A stretch of 51,935 nt of DNA from Acidobacteriota bacterium (GTDB lineage: Bacteria; Acidobacteriota; UBA6911), in NCBI GenBank assembly GCA_012719455.1, contig JAAYAJ010000095.1, positions 1 through 51,935 on the forward strand, given 5' to 3'. Both the position numbers and the translations under genes were made by a program. Under the pieces are notes generated by a model that saw only the letters and a list, made by a program, of their open reading frames with translations, was not told the DNA's origin and made no database searches. Positions 1-8,366 of this stretch are shown here, piece by piece (the stretch's first letter is position 1; every line of letters begins with the position of its first letter).

Positions 1-1
1 C

Positions 2-181
2 TCGCTGGCCAGGGCGCTCATGGCGGATATTACGGCCGAAGGAGTGGAAACAAAGGCGCAGGCGGATTTCATGAAAGAAATATCCTGCGATGAGATACAA
101 GGGTACCTTTATTCAAGACCCTTGTCGCCGGAAGCACTGGAAGAGTTCCTTAAAAACGAGGCGCTTCGGGCCGAGGCGTAG
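2..181 (+). CDS. C-terminal end of an EAL-domain (cyclic-di-GMP phosphodiesterase-type) protein, 5'-truncated by the window edge
   Basis: The reading frame is open from base 2 to a TAG stop at 179-181 and gives about 59 residues. It contains ITAEGVET followed by CDEIQGYLYSRPLSPE, which match the last conserved blocks of EAL domains (AEGVET and the QGYxFSRP element). EAL domains hydrolyse cyclic-di-GMP in the cytoplasm. The catalytic EAL motif itself, and any GGDEF or sensor domain, lie outside the window, so activity cannot be judged. The gene converges on the methyltransferase gene at 458-1132. Family assignment is firm for so short a piece; function is inferred. Confidence 0.8.
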   Translation, partial: SLARALMADITAEGVETKAQADFMKEISCDEIQGYLYSRPLSPEALEEFLKNEALRAEA

Positions 182-457
182 GCAGCTGCAGCATCTTATA
201 TTCCGCAGCTGGCATGGCTCGCCTTGTTCAAGCCGAGTAAGACAATCCCCCGCAGTGAAAGTAGCGCAGAACGGACCGTTCCCGGTTCCGAAAGCCGCCA
301 GACGTTTTCTTTGCCATCTGAATCCTGCCATTGAGTCCGTAGGCCAGGGTATCATACTGTCGCCAGGCGCGGCTTGTAGCTGGTCATGTTTTGCGTGCCA
401 GACATCCTTTCGTCGAGTGGATGATATTTCTCGTCTCTTCCGATGGGATTTTGTGAA
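182..457. other. Convergent intergenic region without a recognisable gene
   Basis: This 276-base gap lies between the EAL gene tail and the stop of the minus-strand methyltransferase gene. Short ORFs cross it on both strands, but none has a recognisable motif or a plausible ribosome binding site. Just after the EAL stop, CAGCTGC (183-189) and GCAGCTG (205-211) form a 7-bp inverted repeat with a 15-nt loop. It could help transcription end but has no T tract. Confidence 0.5.
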
Positions 458-1132
458 TTATTTGCCGGCGACAACCTGGTAAGGTGCCAGGCCGTTTTGA
501 ACTGCACAGGGGGAAGGGTATTGGGCCGGCCGATATTGCTCCACAGCCAGTAATGCAAAACCGGCGGCATTAAGCATCGACTCGAGTTCCCGGGGCGGAT
601 GGCAAAAGCATTGAGCCGGGTTGTTCTCAATTAGCAGGTTATCCACTTGGTATTCAGTGAGCCCTTTGTCGGAGTTTACATGTCCAATAAAGAGGACGCC
701 GCCGGGCGCCAAAAGCCTCTCAAAAGCCGAAATCGTCGGGCCGCTCAAATCACGCGGTATGTGCAGGAAGCTCGCAAATAAATAAATTCCGTCAAAACTC
801 CCATCCCGGAAGCATGGCGCCGAAATATCCATGGCGACGGAGCTGATTTCATGTGGCGGCGATTGAATTCCGGCAAAAAACTCAGGAACAATATCGGCTG
901 CAGTAACCGCCAATCCATGCGCTGCAAAAGCCAGGCTGTCGAATCCCAAGCCACACCCCGCATCCAGTACTCGCCGGCCTTTCAAGTGTTTCAAAAACAA
1001 TTCACGGCACCGATCGTGAAAAGCGTGGTCAAAATCGGTGTCGCGGCGCCGCAGCCATTCGGCGGCGATGCGGCTATAGGCCTGGCGGTTTTGGCGAATA
1101 ATCGGGTTCGAATGCTTTCCGGAATGATTCAT
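458..1132 (-). CDS. Class I SAM-dependent methyltransferase, last gene of the nickel-uptake operon
   Basis: This is a 224-residue cytosolic protein. It has the class I methyltransferase motif I VLDAGCGLGFDSLAFA near residues 50-65, followed by the acidic AADIVPEF (motif II) and an LLAPGGVLFIGHV strand typical of the fold. The ATG at 1132 is chosen because it overlaps the stop of the upstream ATPase gene as ATGA; the longer frame to 1231 would run deep into that gene. The substrate is unknown. Being last in a nickel ABC transporter operon suggests a role tied to metal handling, for instance methylating a metal ligand, but nothing in the sequence proves this. An unrelated methyltransferase carried along is equally possible. 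Confidence 0.8.
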   Translation of the reverse strand: MNHSGKHSNPIIRQNRQAYSRIAAEWLRRRDTDFDHAFHDRCRELFLKHLKGRRVLDAGCGLGFDSLAFAAHGLAVTAADIVPEFFAGIQSPPHEISSVAMDISAPCFRDGSFDGIYLFASFLHIPRDLSGPTISAFERLLAPGGVLFIGHVNSDKGLTEYQVDNLLIENNPAQCFCHPPRELESMLNAAGFALLAVEQYRPAQYPSPCAVQNGLAPYQVVAGK

Positions 1133-1809
1133 GGGGTCGCACTCAAGTATAGCAGGCGGTCGCACACTTTTTTTAGTACCCGTTGAGAATGCGCAATGAT
1201 CAGGGCAGTCAACCCATGATGCCTGCGCCACTCCCCGATGAGGTCAAGAATCTGCGCCTGGTTGATTGGATCCAGGGATGAGGTGGGTTCATCCAGAAGT
1301 ACAAATTCCGGATCCAGCATGAATATCCGAATGAGTGCAAACCGTTGTATCTGCCCGGCGCTCAGCTCAAAAGGAAAGCGCATGGCCATGCCTGGTTGAA
1401 GGTTCACCATCTCGCACAATTGGGCGACCCTATGCTGGGCGTTTCCGGTCACGCGGTTTACCGAAAGGGTCTCGCGCAATGTCTCCATGATCCGCCGCCG
1501 CGGGTTAAAAGCCAGCATCGGCTCCTGGGAAATCCAGCCGAAACGCGGCCGCAATTCCCTTTGGGAAGCATGTCGCACATTGCGCCCCTTCCAATAGATA
1601 TCACCTTCCCAGGTGCCCATCAGATTCAACAGCGCCTTGCCAACGGACGTTTTCCCGCACCCGCTGGGGCCGGAGAGGCCGACGAACTCGCCCCTATGGA
1701 CATGAAGGGAAATGGGGCCGGCTACCCAGCGCGGTCGTGAAAAAATGGAACCGCTGCGATAGAAAACCCTCAGATTGCGGGCTTCGATCAGGGGGCTAGG
1801 AGCGCGCAT
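1129..1809 (-). CDS. ABC transporter ATPase, NikE/DppF type
   Basis: This 226-residue ATPase has Walker A GPSGCGKTS near residue 50, Q-loop WISQEP, the signature LSAGQ and Walker B FVLLDEPTSSLD, followed by the switch histidine in LIIAHSQ. All catalytic motifs are intact. It is the shorter of two ATPases that would pair as a heterodimer under the two permeases, as in nickel/dipeptide importers. Its start lies 14 bases inside the upstream ATPase gene and its stop overlaps the methyltransferase start, so translation is probably coupled. It ends soon after the switch region and lacks the C-terminal oligopeptide extension seen in many DppF/OppF proteins. Nickel specificity comes from operon context, not from this protein. 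Confidence 0.9.
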   Translation of the reverse strand: MRAPSPLIEARNLRVFYRSGSIFSRPRWVAGPISLHVHRGEFVGLSGPSGCGKTSVGKALLNLMGTWEGDIYWKGRNVRHASQRELRPRFGWISQEPMLAFNPRRRIMETLRETLSVNRVTGNAQHRVAQLCEMVNLQPGMAMRFPFELSAGQIQRFALIRIFMLDPEFVLLDEPTSSLDPINQAQILDLIGEWRRHHGLTALIIAHSQRVLKKVCDRLLYLSATP

Positions 1810-2596
1810 GAACTTTTCCTTCGCCCGGAACGGCGGAGAGACAAAGATCCGATTGGATCATGAGTTGTGCATACGGATGTCCCGGATTGCTCAAAGCCTG
1901 CGGGCATGGACCATGGGCCAAAATCATCCCCTCTTTCATGAAATAAACGCGGTGCGCCAATTCCGCGACCAGCCTCATATCGTGGGTAATAATCAGCATG
2001 GAGCCGTGGTGGATGCGGCGGAGACACTGAACAACGCTTTCACGGCTGGCATCATCGAGCCCCCGAGTCGGTTCATCCACCAGGAGCAGTTCGGGATCGT
2101 TGATGGCGCTCATCGCCAGCATTGCACGCTGATTCATGCCGCCGCTCAATTGAAAGGGATAGGAGTCGCGTATCAGTTGCGGGTCCGCAAATCCCATCTC
2201 CTTCAATAAGGCGTCCGCTTTTTGCCCGGCACGGGAGCTTTCCGAAGGATGATGTTGCAGGTAGGCTTCACAAATCTGCCTTCCGATGGGCAGAACGGGA
2301 TTGAAAAAGCGCTCGGCGTTGGACCAGCAGATGGAGATTCTTTGCCCGCGAATTCTTTTTGCGGCATTCGTCCGGAGCAGATCCTCGCCGTCAAATGTCG
2401 CCGTGCCGGTGACCTGGGCGTTCCTGGGGAGGAGACCTACAAGGGACAAGGCCAGCACGGTCTTGCCGCATCCGCTTTCGCCGACAAGCGCCACGCGCTC
2501 ACCGGCTTCTATGCTTAGGGAGAGCCTGTCCACGGCGCGGACGTCTTTCTCCGGCGTTTTGAAGACCACGGAAAGATCGCGGACATGGAGACTCAT
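1796..2596 (-). CDS. ABC transporter ATPase, NikD/DppD type
   Basis: This 266-residue ATPase has Walker A GESGCGKT near residue 40, the signature LSGGMNQR, Walker B LLLVDEPTRGLD and the switch histidine in LIITHD. The C-terminal HPYAQLMIQS is the HPYTxxL element typical of oligopeptide/nickel-family ATPases. The ATG overlaps the stop of the binding-protein gene (2593-2596). It is expected to power import through the permease pair at 4125-5916. Membership of the peptide/nickel family is clear. The transported metal is inferred from the NikR-type operator upstream of the operon. Confidence 0.92.
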   Translation of the reverse strand: MSLHVRDLSVVFKTPEKDVRAVDRLSLSIEAGERVALVGESGCGKTVLALSLVGLLPRNAQVTGTATFDGEDLLRTNAAKRIRGQRISICWSNAERFFNPVLPIGRQICEAYLQHHPSESSRAGQKADALLKEMGFADPQLIRDSYPFQLSGGMNQRAMLAMSAINDPELLLVDEPTRGLDDASRESVVQCLRRIHHGSMLIITHDMRLVAELAHRVYFMKEGMILAHGPCPQALSNPGHPYAQLMIQSDLCLSAVPGEGKVHARS

Positions 2597-4125
2597 TCTC
2601 GTTCCCCTGCGAAGCGGATCGCACCCAAATCCATTTTGAGGAAAGGATCTATATGAATTCCTGTCAGGCCTTGTCGGTACGCATAGTAATAGCGTTCGTG
2701 ATATAGGGGCACGAAAGGTTTTTCTTCGGCCAGCAGGTCGAGAAGGGAATGATAGGCTTGATCATGCGCCGACACGTTGGGGGCGTTGAGGGCTTTCTCA
2801 AACAGCGCATCAAGCGGGGCGGAGGCATAATGGGTGGTGTTGCCGATGCTTCGCACCTGCATCCCCTTGGAATAGGCCAATCTCCTGACCAGCAGGTCCG
2901 GGATTCCGGTCGGCAACGATAGGGGATAGAGGGTGAGATCGAAATCGCCGGCCTGGGTGGCCTTTTGCCATGCGCCGCTTTCCAGCATCTCAATGCGGAT
3001 GGAAACGCCCAGTTTGGCAAAGTAATCCGACAGATAGTCGGCGGTATGGCGATAACTCCAGGAGGAAGCATCGCCCTGGCTCAAAAGGAGAGTCAACGCG
3101 TTTCCCTTGCCGAGCGCGGCCAGTTGCCTTTTAACCGGCTCGTCTGTTTCCGGCAGCAGCGAAAAGCGATTCCTGTTCCAGCGGACGGCTGTTTCAACCA
3201 GAAAGTCGCGGGCTGCAATGCCCGATCCATGGAGAATGAGCCGGGCCAATTCATGGCGATCCAGGGCGCGCGAGAACGCATCGCGGGATGCCGGATCGGA
3301 AAAGGGATGCCGGGCGCAATTGAACAAAAGGTAGTGCGTGATGGCAACGTCCTGTGCCGCAACAACGATATCCCTTCTGTCCTTCAGCATGTCCAAATAG
3401 GACGGAGGAACTCCGCCATGGTGGGCAATCATGTCGATATCTCCGCGAAGCAGCGACATGATGCGGACTGCGGGATCACCGATGATCTTGAATTCGATTT
3501 CGCCGAAGTGCGGCTTGACTCCGTGATATTGGGCAAAGGCGGTGACTCGGTCGTATTGTCCAATGCGGCTTTGGGAATAAATGTAGGGGCCGGATCCGAT
3601 CGGACGATCGAGCTTGCCATCCGGACCAAAGGCGCGCGGGCTGAAAACGCCCGCGAAATAGTGACCGAGCCGGTTGGGGAGGTCGACCACCGGGCTGGAA
3701 AACTCCAGATGGATTGTCCATTCATCTTTGGGCACGGCCGAAACGAGGGAGGAAAAAGTGCTGTAGTAATCAAGCTCAGGATGGTTTTTCATTCGGAGCA
3801 GGTTGGCGGTCACAAGACGGCTGTTGAGCCGGTCCCCGTTGTGAAACGTCACGCCCCTTTTCAGGTGGAAGGTCCATTGCCTGCCGTCCGAAGAAACTTC
3901 CCACGATTGCGCCAGGCCGGGCCTCGGCGTCAGGGTATCGTCCAATTCGGTCAGCGTTTCCCAGACATTCGCATTGCGCTGAATGAATACAGGATTGTTG
4001 TTGCCGAGATTCAGAGTGGACCCTATGCCGATAACGAGCTTGTTGGACGTGGCGGGTGAAGGTGAACATGCGGTCGCCGCAAACAAAGCCGTTATCAGGA
4101 TTACGGCCAAACGAAAAAAAATCAT
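2593..4125 (-). CDS. Periplasmic substrate-binding lipoprotein, nickel/peptide family (SBP_bac_5)
   Basis: This is a 510-residue extracytoplasmic binding protein. The N-terminus is a hydrophobic signal segment ending in AATAC, a weak lipobox, so a lipid-anchored protein is likely. Conserved family blocks include ELDDTLTPRPGLAQSWEVSSDG and VTFHNGDRL near residues 60-100, and the C-terminal EKPFVPLYHERYYYAYR. I place the start at 4125, where ATG overlaps the permease stop as TGATG; an in-frame ATG at 4143 is an alternative. The gene lies after both permeases and before both ATPases. It would capture nickel, perhaps chelated, and deliver it to the permeases. Dipeptide or other chelate specificity cannot be excluded from sequence alone. 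Confidence 0.9.
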   Translation of the reverse strand: MIFFRLAVILITALFAATACSPSPATSNKLVIGIGSTLNLGNNNPVFIQRNANVWETLTELDDTLTPRPGLAQSWEVSSDGRQWTFHLKRGVTFHNGDRLNSRLVTANLLRMKNHPELDYYSTFSSLVSAVPKDEWTIHLEFSSPVVDLPNRLGHYFAGVFSPRAFGPDGKLDRPIGSGPYIYSQSRIGQYDRVTAFAQYHGVKPHFGEIEFKIIGDPAVRIMSLLRGDIDMIAHHGGVPPSYLDMLKDRRDIVVAAQDVAITHYLLFNCARHPFSDPASRDAFSRALDRHELARLILHGSGIAARDFLVETAVRWNRNRFSLLPETDEPVKRQLAALGKGNALTLLLSQGDASSWSYRHTADYLSDYFAKLGVSIRIEMLESGAWQKATQAGDFDLTLYPLSLPTGIPDLLVRRLAYSKGMQVRSIGNTTHYASAPLDALFEKALNAPNVSAHDQAYHSLLDLLAEEKPFVPLYHERYYYAYRQGLTGIHIDPFLKMDLGAIRFAGERE

Positions 4126-4988
4126 CAGGTGTCGCTCCCGCAAGACGATGCAGTGCTTGCCAGCATTCGGACCTCTTCAATGGGGAAAAGAAAACGCTTC
4201 CTGTCCAGGAATTCGCGGATCCCGTCCGCGAGCAGGTGCAGCCCGAGAGTGAAAGCGGCAATCAAGGCACAGGGGAAGACAAAGAGCCACGGGCTGTTCA
4301 GGAAAAAGCTTCGGGCATCGAAGAGCACCATGCCCCATTCCGGCGTCTGGGGCGAAACCCCCAGGCCGAGGAAACTCAAGGACACAATGGCAAAAACATT
4401 GCCGACAATCGTATTCAGCATGAGGACCAGCAACGAGGGGATGACGGCCGGCAGCGCGTGCATGAATAAATTGCGCGCAACCGAATACCCAAAAGCCGTA
4501 TTGACGGTTATAAAATCAAGATGTTTTACGGCGGAGATTTCATTGCGGACAATGCGGGACAACTGCGCCCATCCGGTCAAGGCAAGAAACAAGACCAATT
4601 GCAGCGCGCCACCGCCGAAAATGCCGAGAAGGCAGATCGCCAGCAGAAAGCCAGGAAGGGCCAGCAAGGCATCGATGAGACGCATCATGGCCCTGTCCAG
4701 CCATCCCCCCAGATAACCGCAGAGCGCGCCTATGACCAGGGCCAGAAAGGTGTCGATGGCGGCTACGAGCAATGCCAGGCCAAGCGTTGTTCGGGTTCCC
4801 GCCATTAAGCGGCTGAAAAGATCCCTGCCGAGATGGTCGGTCCCCATCCAATGCCCGGGGGAAGGGGGAGCCAATATGTTGCCGTAATCGGACAGGGCGG
4901 GGGGGTAGGGGGCAAAAGCCTCTCCAGTCAGTCCCAACAGGAGAAAGAGAATGACAATGGTTCCGCCGATGCAGGCAATCCGGGGCAT
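4125..4988 (-). CDS. ABC transporter permease, NikC/DppC type
   Basis: This 287-residue inner-membrane protein has about six hydrophobic segments. The N-terminal LAPPSPGHWMGTDHLGRDLFSRLMAG is the hallmark of DppC/NikC permeases (GTDxxGRDxxSR). Near residues 195-230 is LSFLGLGVSPQTPEWG, another strong family marker. The gene begins one base after the stop of the other permease gene and ends at the binding-protein start, so the three are tightly coupled. The two permeases would form the channel through which the substrate crosses the inner membrane. Confidence 0.93.
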   Translation of the reverse strand: MPRIACIGGTIVILFLLLGLTGEAFAPYPPALSDYGNILAPPSPGHWMGTDHLGRDLFSRLMAGTRTTLGLALLVAAIDTFLALVIGALCGYLGGWLDRAMMRLIDALLALPGFLLAICLLGIFGGGALQLVLFLALTGWAQLSRIVRNEISAVKHLDFITVNTAFGYSVARNLFMHALPAVIPSLLVLMLNTIVGNVFAIVSLSFLGLGVSPQTPEWGMVLFDARSFFLNSPWLFVFPCALIAAFTLGLHLLADGIREFLDRKRFLFPIEEVRMLASTASSCGSDT

Positions 4989-4989
4989 A

Positions 4990-5916
4990 TCAGCCTAATC
5001 TTTCTTTCGCGACACGGGGATCCAACCAGCGTACCAGCAAGTCGGCGGAGAGGTTGCATGCCAGGACCACGGTTCCGATAAAAAGAATGTACGCCTGGAT
5101 CACCGGCAGGTCCCGGCTTGAGATCGCTTCCAGGATGTAACTTCCCATTCCGGGCAGGGAGAACATGGTTTCGATCAGCACAAGGCCGCCCAGAAGACCG
5201 GCAAAGCGCATCGCAAGGTACGTTACCATGAGGGATAGGACATTGCGCAAACCATGCCTGAGGACGGCTTGCGGATAGGACAGGCCTTTGCCCAGAGCCG
5301 CCAGGAAATGCTCTTCGTGGACTGTCTCCAGCAAGGCATTCCTCAAGACGCGCGCAAGCGACAGCCCCATAATGCCGCCCAGTGTCAGGACGGGAAGGAT
5401 AAGCCCGCTGCCCCCACTGACGCCATAAAGCGGCAACAACTCCAGCTTGAATGAAAACAGGTAGAGAGCAAAAAGCCCGACCAGGAAAGCGGGAACCGAA
5501 TGGAACAGGGATGCGGTGATCCGTACGGCGTGATCGACAAATCCTCCTTCATGCAAGACACAGGGAACTCCCAGGACAAACCCGGTGATGGAGGCAAGAA
5601 CAAGGGCGCCGAACGCAATAAGGGCGGTTATGGGCAGGCGCGCGGCAAACTCGGTAAGAATGGGGCGGTTGGTTTTCAGCGACACGCCCAGGTCGCCGAA
5701 AAGAATACTCTTCAACCACCCCAGGTAACGTTCCGGAAATGGAGCATCAAGGCCCTGCGCGCTCCGGATCCTGTCCAGGGCTTCAGGCGCTATTTCCTGA
5801 GCCGTACCCCCCAGAAGAAGCCGGGTTGGATCGCCCGGCGCCAGATCCACGGCAAGGAAGGAAACAAAGCTGACAAGGACCAGGGTCAAAAAACATGAGA
5901 TTAGTCGATGTGCCAT
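4990..5916 (-). CDS. ABC transporter permease, NikB/DppB type
   Basis: This 308-residue inner-membrane protein starts with a hydrophobic segment containing FLAVDLAPGDP, the DppB/NikB N-terminal signature. The DLGVSL element, the ATPase-contacting loop around AALGKGLS, and LVLIETMFSLPGMG follow the family pattern. It lies 16 bases downstream of the TonB receptor gene, so the receptor and transporter are probably on one transcript. The ribosome binding site is weak, which fits coupling to translation of the receptor gene. Confidence 0.93.
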   Translation of the reverse strand: MAHRLISCFLTLVLVSFVSFLAVDLAPGDPTRLLLGGTAQEIAPEALDRIRSAQGLDAPFPERYLGWLKSILFGDLGVSLKTNRPILTEFAARLPITALIAFGALVLASITGFVLGVPCVLHEGGFVDHAVRITASLFHSVPAFLVGLFALYLFSFKLELLPLYGVSGGSGLILPVLTLGGIMGLSLARVLRNALLETVHEEHFLAALGKGLSYPQAVLRHGLRNVLSLMVTYLAMRFAGLLGGLVLIETMFSLPGMGSYILEAISSRDLPVIQAYILFIGTVVLACNLSADLLVRWLDPRVAKERLG

Positions 5917-5932
5917 ATATCATGGGCGCCGC

Positions 5933-8095
5933 TCAGAATCGGTAGTTATAGGTAGCGCGCATTTCCACGAAGCGGCCCGGAGCATTATATATGAACTCGC
6001 CGTCGTACTTGGAATTCGTCAGATTGTCGACGCCGACGGAAAAGGTGATGCTGTTGCCGTCATTCAAACGTACACTCTTCCGGACCTTGGCGCCCAGGGT
6101 CATGTATTCCTTCATGAAAAAATAATCGAGATTGGTGTTATCGTCATCGTAATAGCGGGTATCGGAGAAACGGCTGTAGAAAGTGGCTCCAAACCCTCTT
6201 CTCCGGTTGTCATACTCAATTCCAAAGCCTCCATGGTAATCGGGCGCATTGCGCAATTGGTTCCCCTTGTTTTTTGCAGACCGGGTGATTTCCGAGCGGT
6301 TCAGGGTGAAATGAACGTATCCGCTTAGATCGGAAACGATTTGCTGGCGCAGGGAAAGCTCCAAGCCCTTGATGGAGACCTCGTCGGAATTGGAGGTCCG
6401 GATGACTTGGACGCCGGGCAGTGTCGGATGCTGGTCATACACGTAGTTCATGGCGTCGCGGATACGGCCGAAGTAAGGAGTCGCGGAGGCCTGGGTGTGT
6501 CCATTCGCGCTGATATAATCGACGCCGAAATCGACCATCAGGGTCTTTTCCGGTTTTAGTTGCGGATTGGCCTCGCGCCAGGTGTTGCCGGTGGAGAGGT
6601 TCTGGAAAAACCAGGTGGCATTGCCCGGCCAGAAGGCATTGCCGACCGATGTGCGAAATCCCCAGGAATCATTGAGCCGATACTTGAACCCGCCTCTATA
6701 GGTTGTCGCGGACTTCCGCACGTCCGGCGGCGTCTGGTTCGTGGAGCCGCTGTCATACACATCGTGGTAGTTCCACCTGTCGTGCCGCATGCCGACAATC
6801 AGCGTGGCCTTGTCGTTCAGGAAGCGGATCTGGTCCTGTATATATACCGCGGTTTGTCCAATGCCGTACTTGGTATGCGCAAGTGTTGCGCTGCGGTCGG
6901 CGTTATAGGTGAAGGAGCGGCTTTGATCGATCAGATCGGTAAATCCGACCGTGATGCTGTTGCCGGCGAAGGGACGGAAATCCATCTGGAAATCCAGCGG
7001 GATTCTCGTGTAGGTCGAATGAGGCCGCCGCGTGATGGTCGGGTCATAGACATAGCTGTTGTTCTCATCGATCGGGCTGAAGACATAGCGGCCATTGATG
7101 GCGGAATTGGCCACCTTCACCGATCCCCTTGTGCCCACCGAATCAGAACGCCGGCTTTGATAGCCGAATCGGAAAGTGAAAGTGCCCACACGCGGAATAG
7201 GCGCATAGAATGAGCCGGTTGAAACAACGCGAATCCCGTCACTATAGACCATGGAACGCCCACCGTATAAATCTTCACCGAATAGGTGGGCGCCGATGGT
7301 GAAGCCGATTCCATTGTTCGGATTGCGGTACCCGATTCGGCTGTAGCCGTAATGGTTCGTGTAATGCTGGTCCTCGATATTCACCGAATTGAGGTAGGAG
7401 GGATAGCCGTTCTTCATCAAATAGACGCCGGTAGCCAGGTCGGTGTTTTTATAGCCGTCGGAGGTGTCCACATTGTAGGAGCCAAAAAAATCCCAGTTGC
7501 CGATTTTTTGGCCGATGGAGAACTGGGGCCTGTATGTGTTGAATGTTCCATAGCCGATGCCCAGGGATATGCCGGTACGGTCGCGGCCGTTCAGTGATCG
7601 GACATTGACGACTCCGCCGCTGGCATTCGCTCCATACAACGACGAGGAGGGGCCGAGCAGGACTTCCGCGGATCCCACGTTGGCAGGATTGACGGCGATG
7701 CTGACCATCGGCTCCGCCAGCGGGATCTCATCGACCATGTAGAGTGTTCGTCCAATAAAATAGCCGGTGCCGCGCAGATGAATCCATGCCGGGATATTCC
7801 GGTTCCCATGCCCTACCGAAACTCCGGGTGCATCGCGGACAATTTCGCCGATATTCAGGTTGTTGAACTGCTTGCTTTCAATTTCATTCCCCGGAACGAG
7901 CTGAACGCTGACCGGTAAATCATCGATCCTGGTCTCGGTCTTCGTCGCGGTAACAACGACGATATCATGACGCGTACGAATATCCTGGCTGCTTTGTTTC
8001 TCATCCATCTCTTCCCCGGCCGATTGCTGCTGGCTTGATGCCGGAAGAGTCCCGAGCAAGAGGAACAAGAGCGCCATAAATAAACGCTGGTACAT
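5933..8095 (-). CDS. TonB-dependent outer-membrane receptor, probably for a nickel chelate
   Basis: This 720-residue outer-membrane protein starts with a signal peptide (residues 1-23, ending at LPASSQ). A TonB-box-like DIVVVTATK near residues 46-54 follows, then a plug domain with VRDAPGVSV and the YGANASGGVVNV segment. A long beta-barrel ends in the aromatic NYRF, as expected for outer-membrane assembly. The start at 8095 is chosen because AAGGAGG precedes it at good spacing; an upstream in-frame ATG at 8170 would add a non-hydrophobic stretch before the signal peptide and lie upstream of the operator. A NikR-type operator lies 30 bases upstream of the start. TonB, ExbB and ExbD are not encoded here. 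Confidence 0.93.
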   Translation of the reverse strand: MYQRLFMALLFLLLGTLPASSQQQSAGEEMDEKQSSQDIRTRHDIVVVTATKTETRIDDLPVSVQLVPGNEIESKQFNNLNIGEIVRDAPGVSVGHGNRNIPAWIHLRGTGYFIGRTLYMVDEIPLAEPMVSIAVNPANVGSAEVLLGPSSSLYGANASGGVVNVRSLNGRDRTGISLGIGYGTFNTYRPQFSIGQKIGNWDFFGSYNVDTSDGYKNTDLATGVYLMKNGYPSYLNSVNIEDQHYTNHYGYSRIGYRNPNNGIGFTIGAHLFGEDLYGGRSMVYSDGIRVVSTGSFYAPIPRVGTFTFRFGYQSRRSDSVGTRGSVKVANSAINGRYVFSPIDENNSYVYDPTITRRPHSTYTRIPLDFQMDFRPFAGNSITVGFTDLIDQSRSFTYNADRSATLAHTKYGIGQTAVYIQDQIRFLNDKATLIVGMRHDRWNYHDVYDSGSTNQTPPDVRKSATTYRGGFKYRLNDSWGFRTSVGNAFWPGNATWFFQNLSTGNTWREANPQLKPEKTLMVDFGVDYISANGHTQASATPYFGRIRDAMNYVYDQHPTLPGVQVIRTSNSDEVSIKGLELSLRQQIVSDLSGYVHFTLNRSEITRSAKNKGNQLRNAPDYHGGFGIEYDNRRRGFGATFYSRFSDTRYYDDDNTNLDYFFMKEYMTLGAKVRKSVRLNDGNSITFSVGVDNLTNSKYDGEFIYNAPGRFVEMRATYNYRF

Positions 8096-8124
8096 ACAAA
8101 GCCTCCTTAAACAAACAGCCCGTA

Positions 8125-8151
8125 GTGTTACGAATGGGAAAAAGGTAGCAC
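8125..8151 (-). promoter_or_regulatory. Probable NikR operator upstream of the nickel-uptake operon
   Basis: On the plus strand GTGTTAC (8125-8131) and GTAGCAC (8145-8151) are separated by exactly 13 bases. This is one mismatch from the GTGTTAC-N13-GTAACAC site reported for Geobacter-type NikR (recalled family knowledge). The symmetry extends one TA on each side. On the minus strand a weak promoter (TTGCGA, 17-base spacer, TACCTT) overlaps it, so bound Ni-NikR would block transcription when nickel is plentiful. No nikR gene is in the window. Confidence 0.75.
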
Positions 8152-8366
8152 TATGGCGATGCCGTCGCAAGGATTATTTCCCAAATAGTGATATTCGCCG
8201 CCGGAAGTCGGGGCGCGGGATTTCCGGCGGTGTGCAAGGGAGGCCGTGCCTCAAACGGTTCCATTGCGAACCAGGTGGCTGATTTAATTGGATAGGATCG
8301 TATACATGCCGACGAGATGCAGCCCGCGCCGGCGTTGAGAGCGGGAACCCGGGGGGCAAGCGCAGG
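8152..8366. other. Intergenic region spanning the base-composition boundary
   Basis: The AT-richer nickel region ends in this stretch and the GC-rich backbone begins. Apart from the upstream part of the nik promoter I see no gene. The short ORF at 8174-8359 has no recognisable motif. No tRNA, direct-repeat attachment site or insertion-sequence end is visible. Confidence 0.5.

Noticed and set aside
2965-4059. 364-codon plus-strand frame opposite the nickel-binding protein gene
   Set aside because: Antisense shadow without motifs; the opposite strand is a complete binding protein inside an operon.
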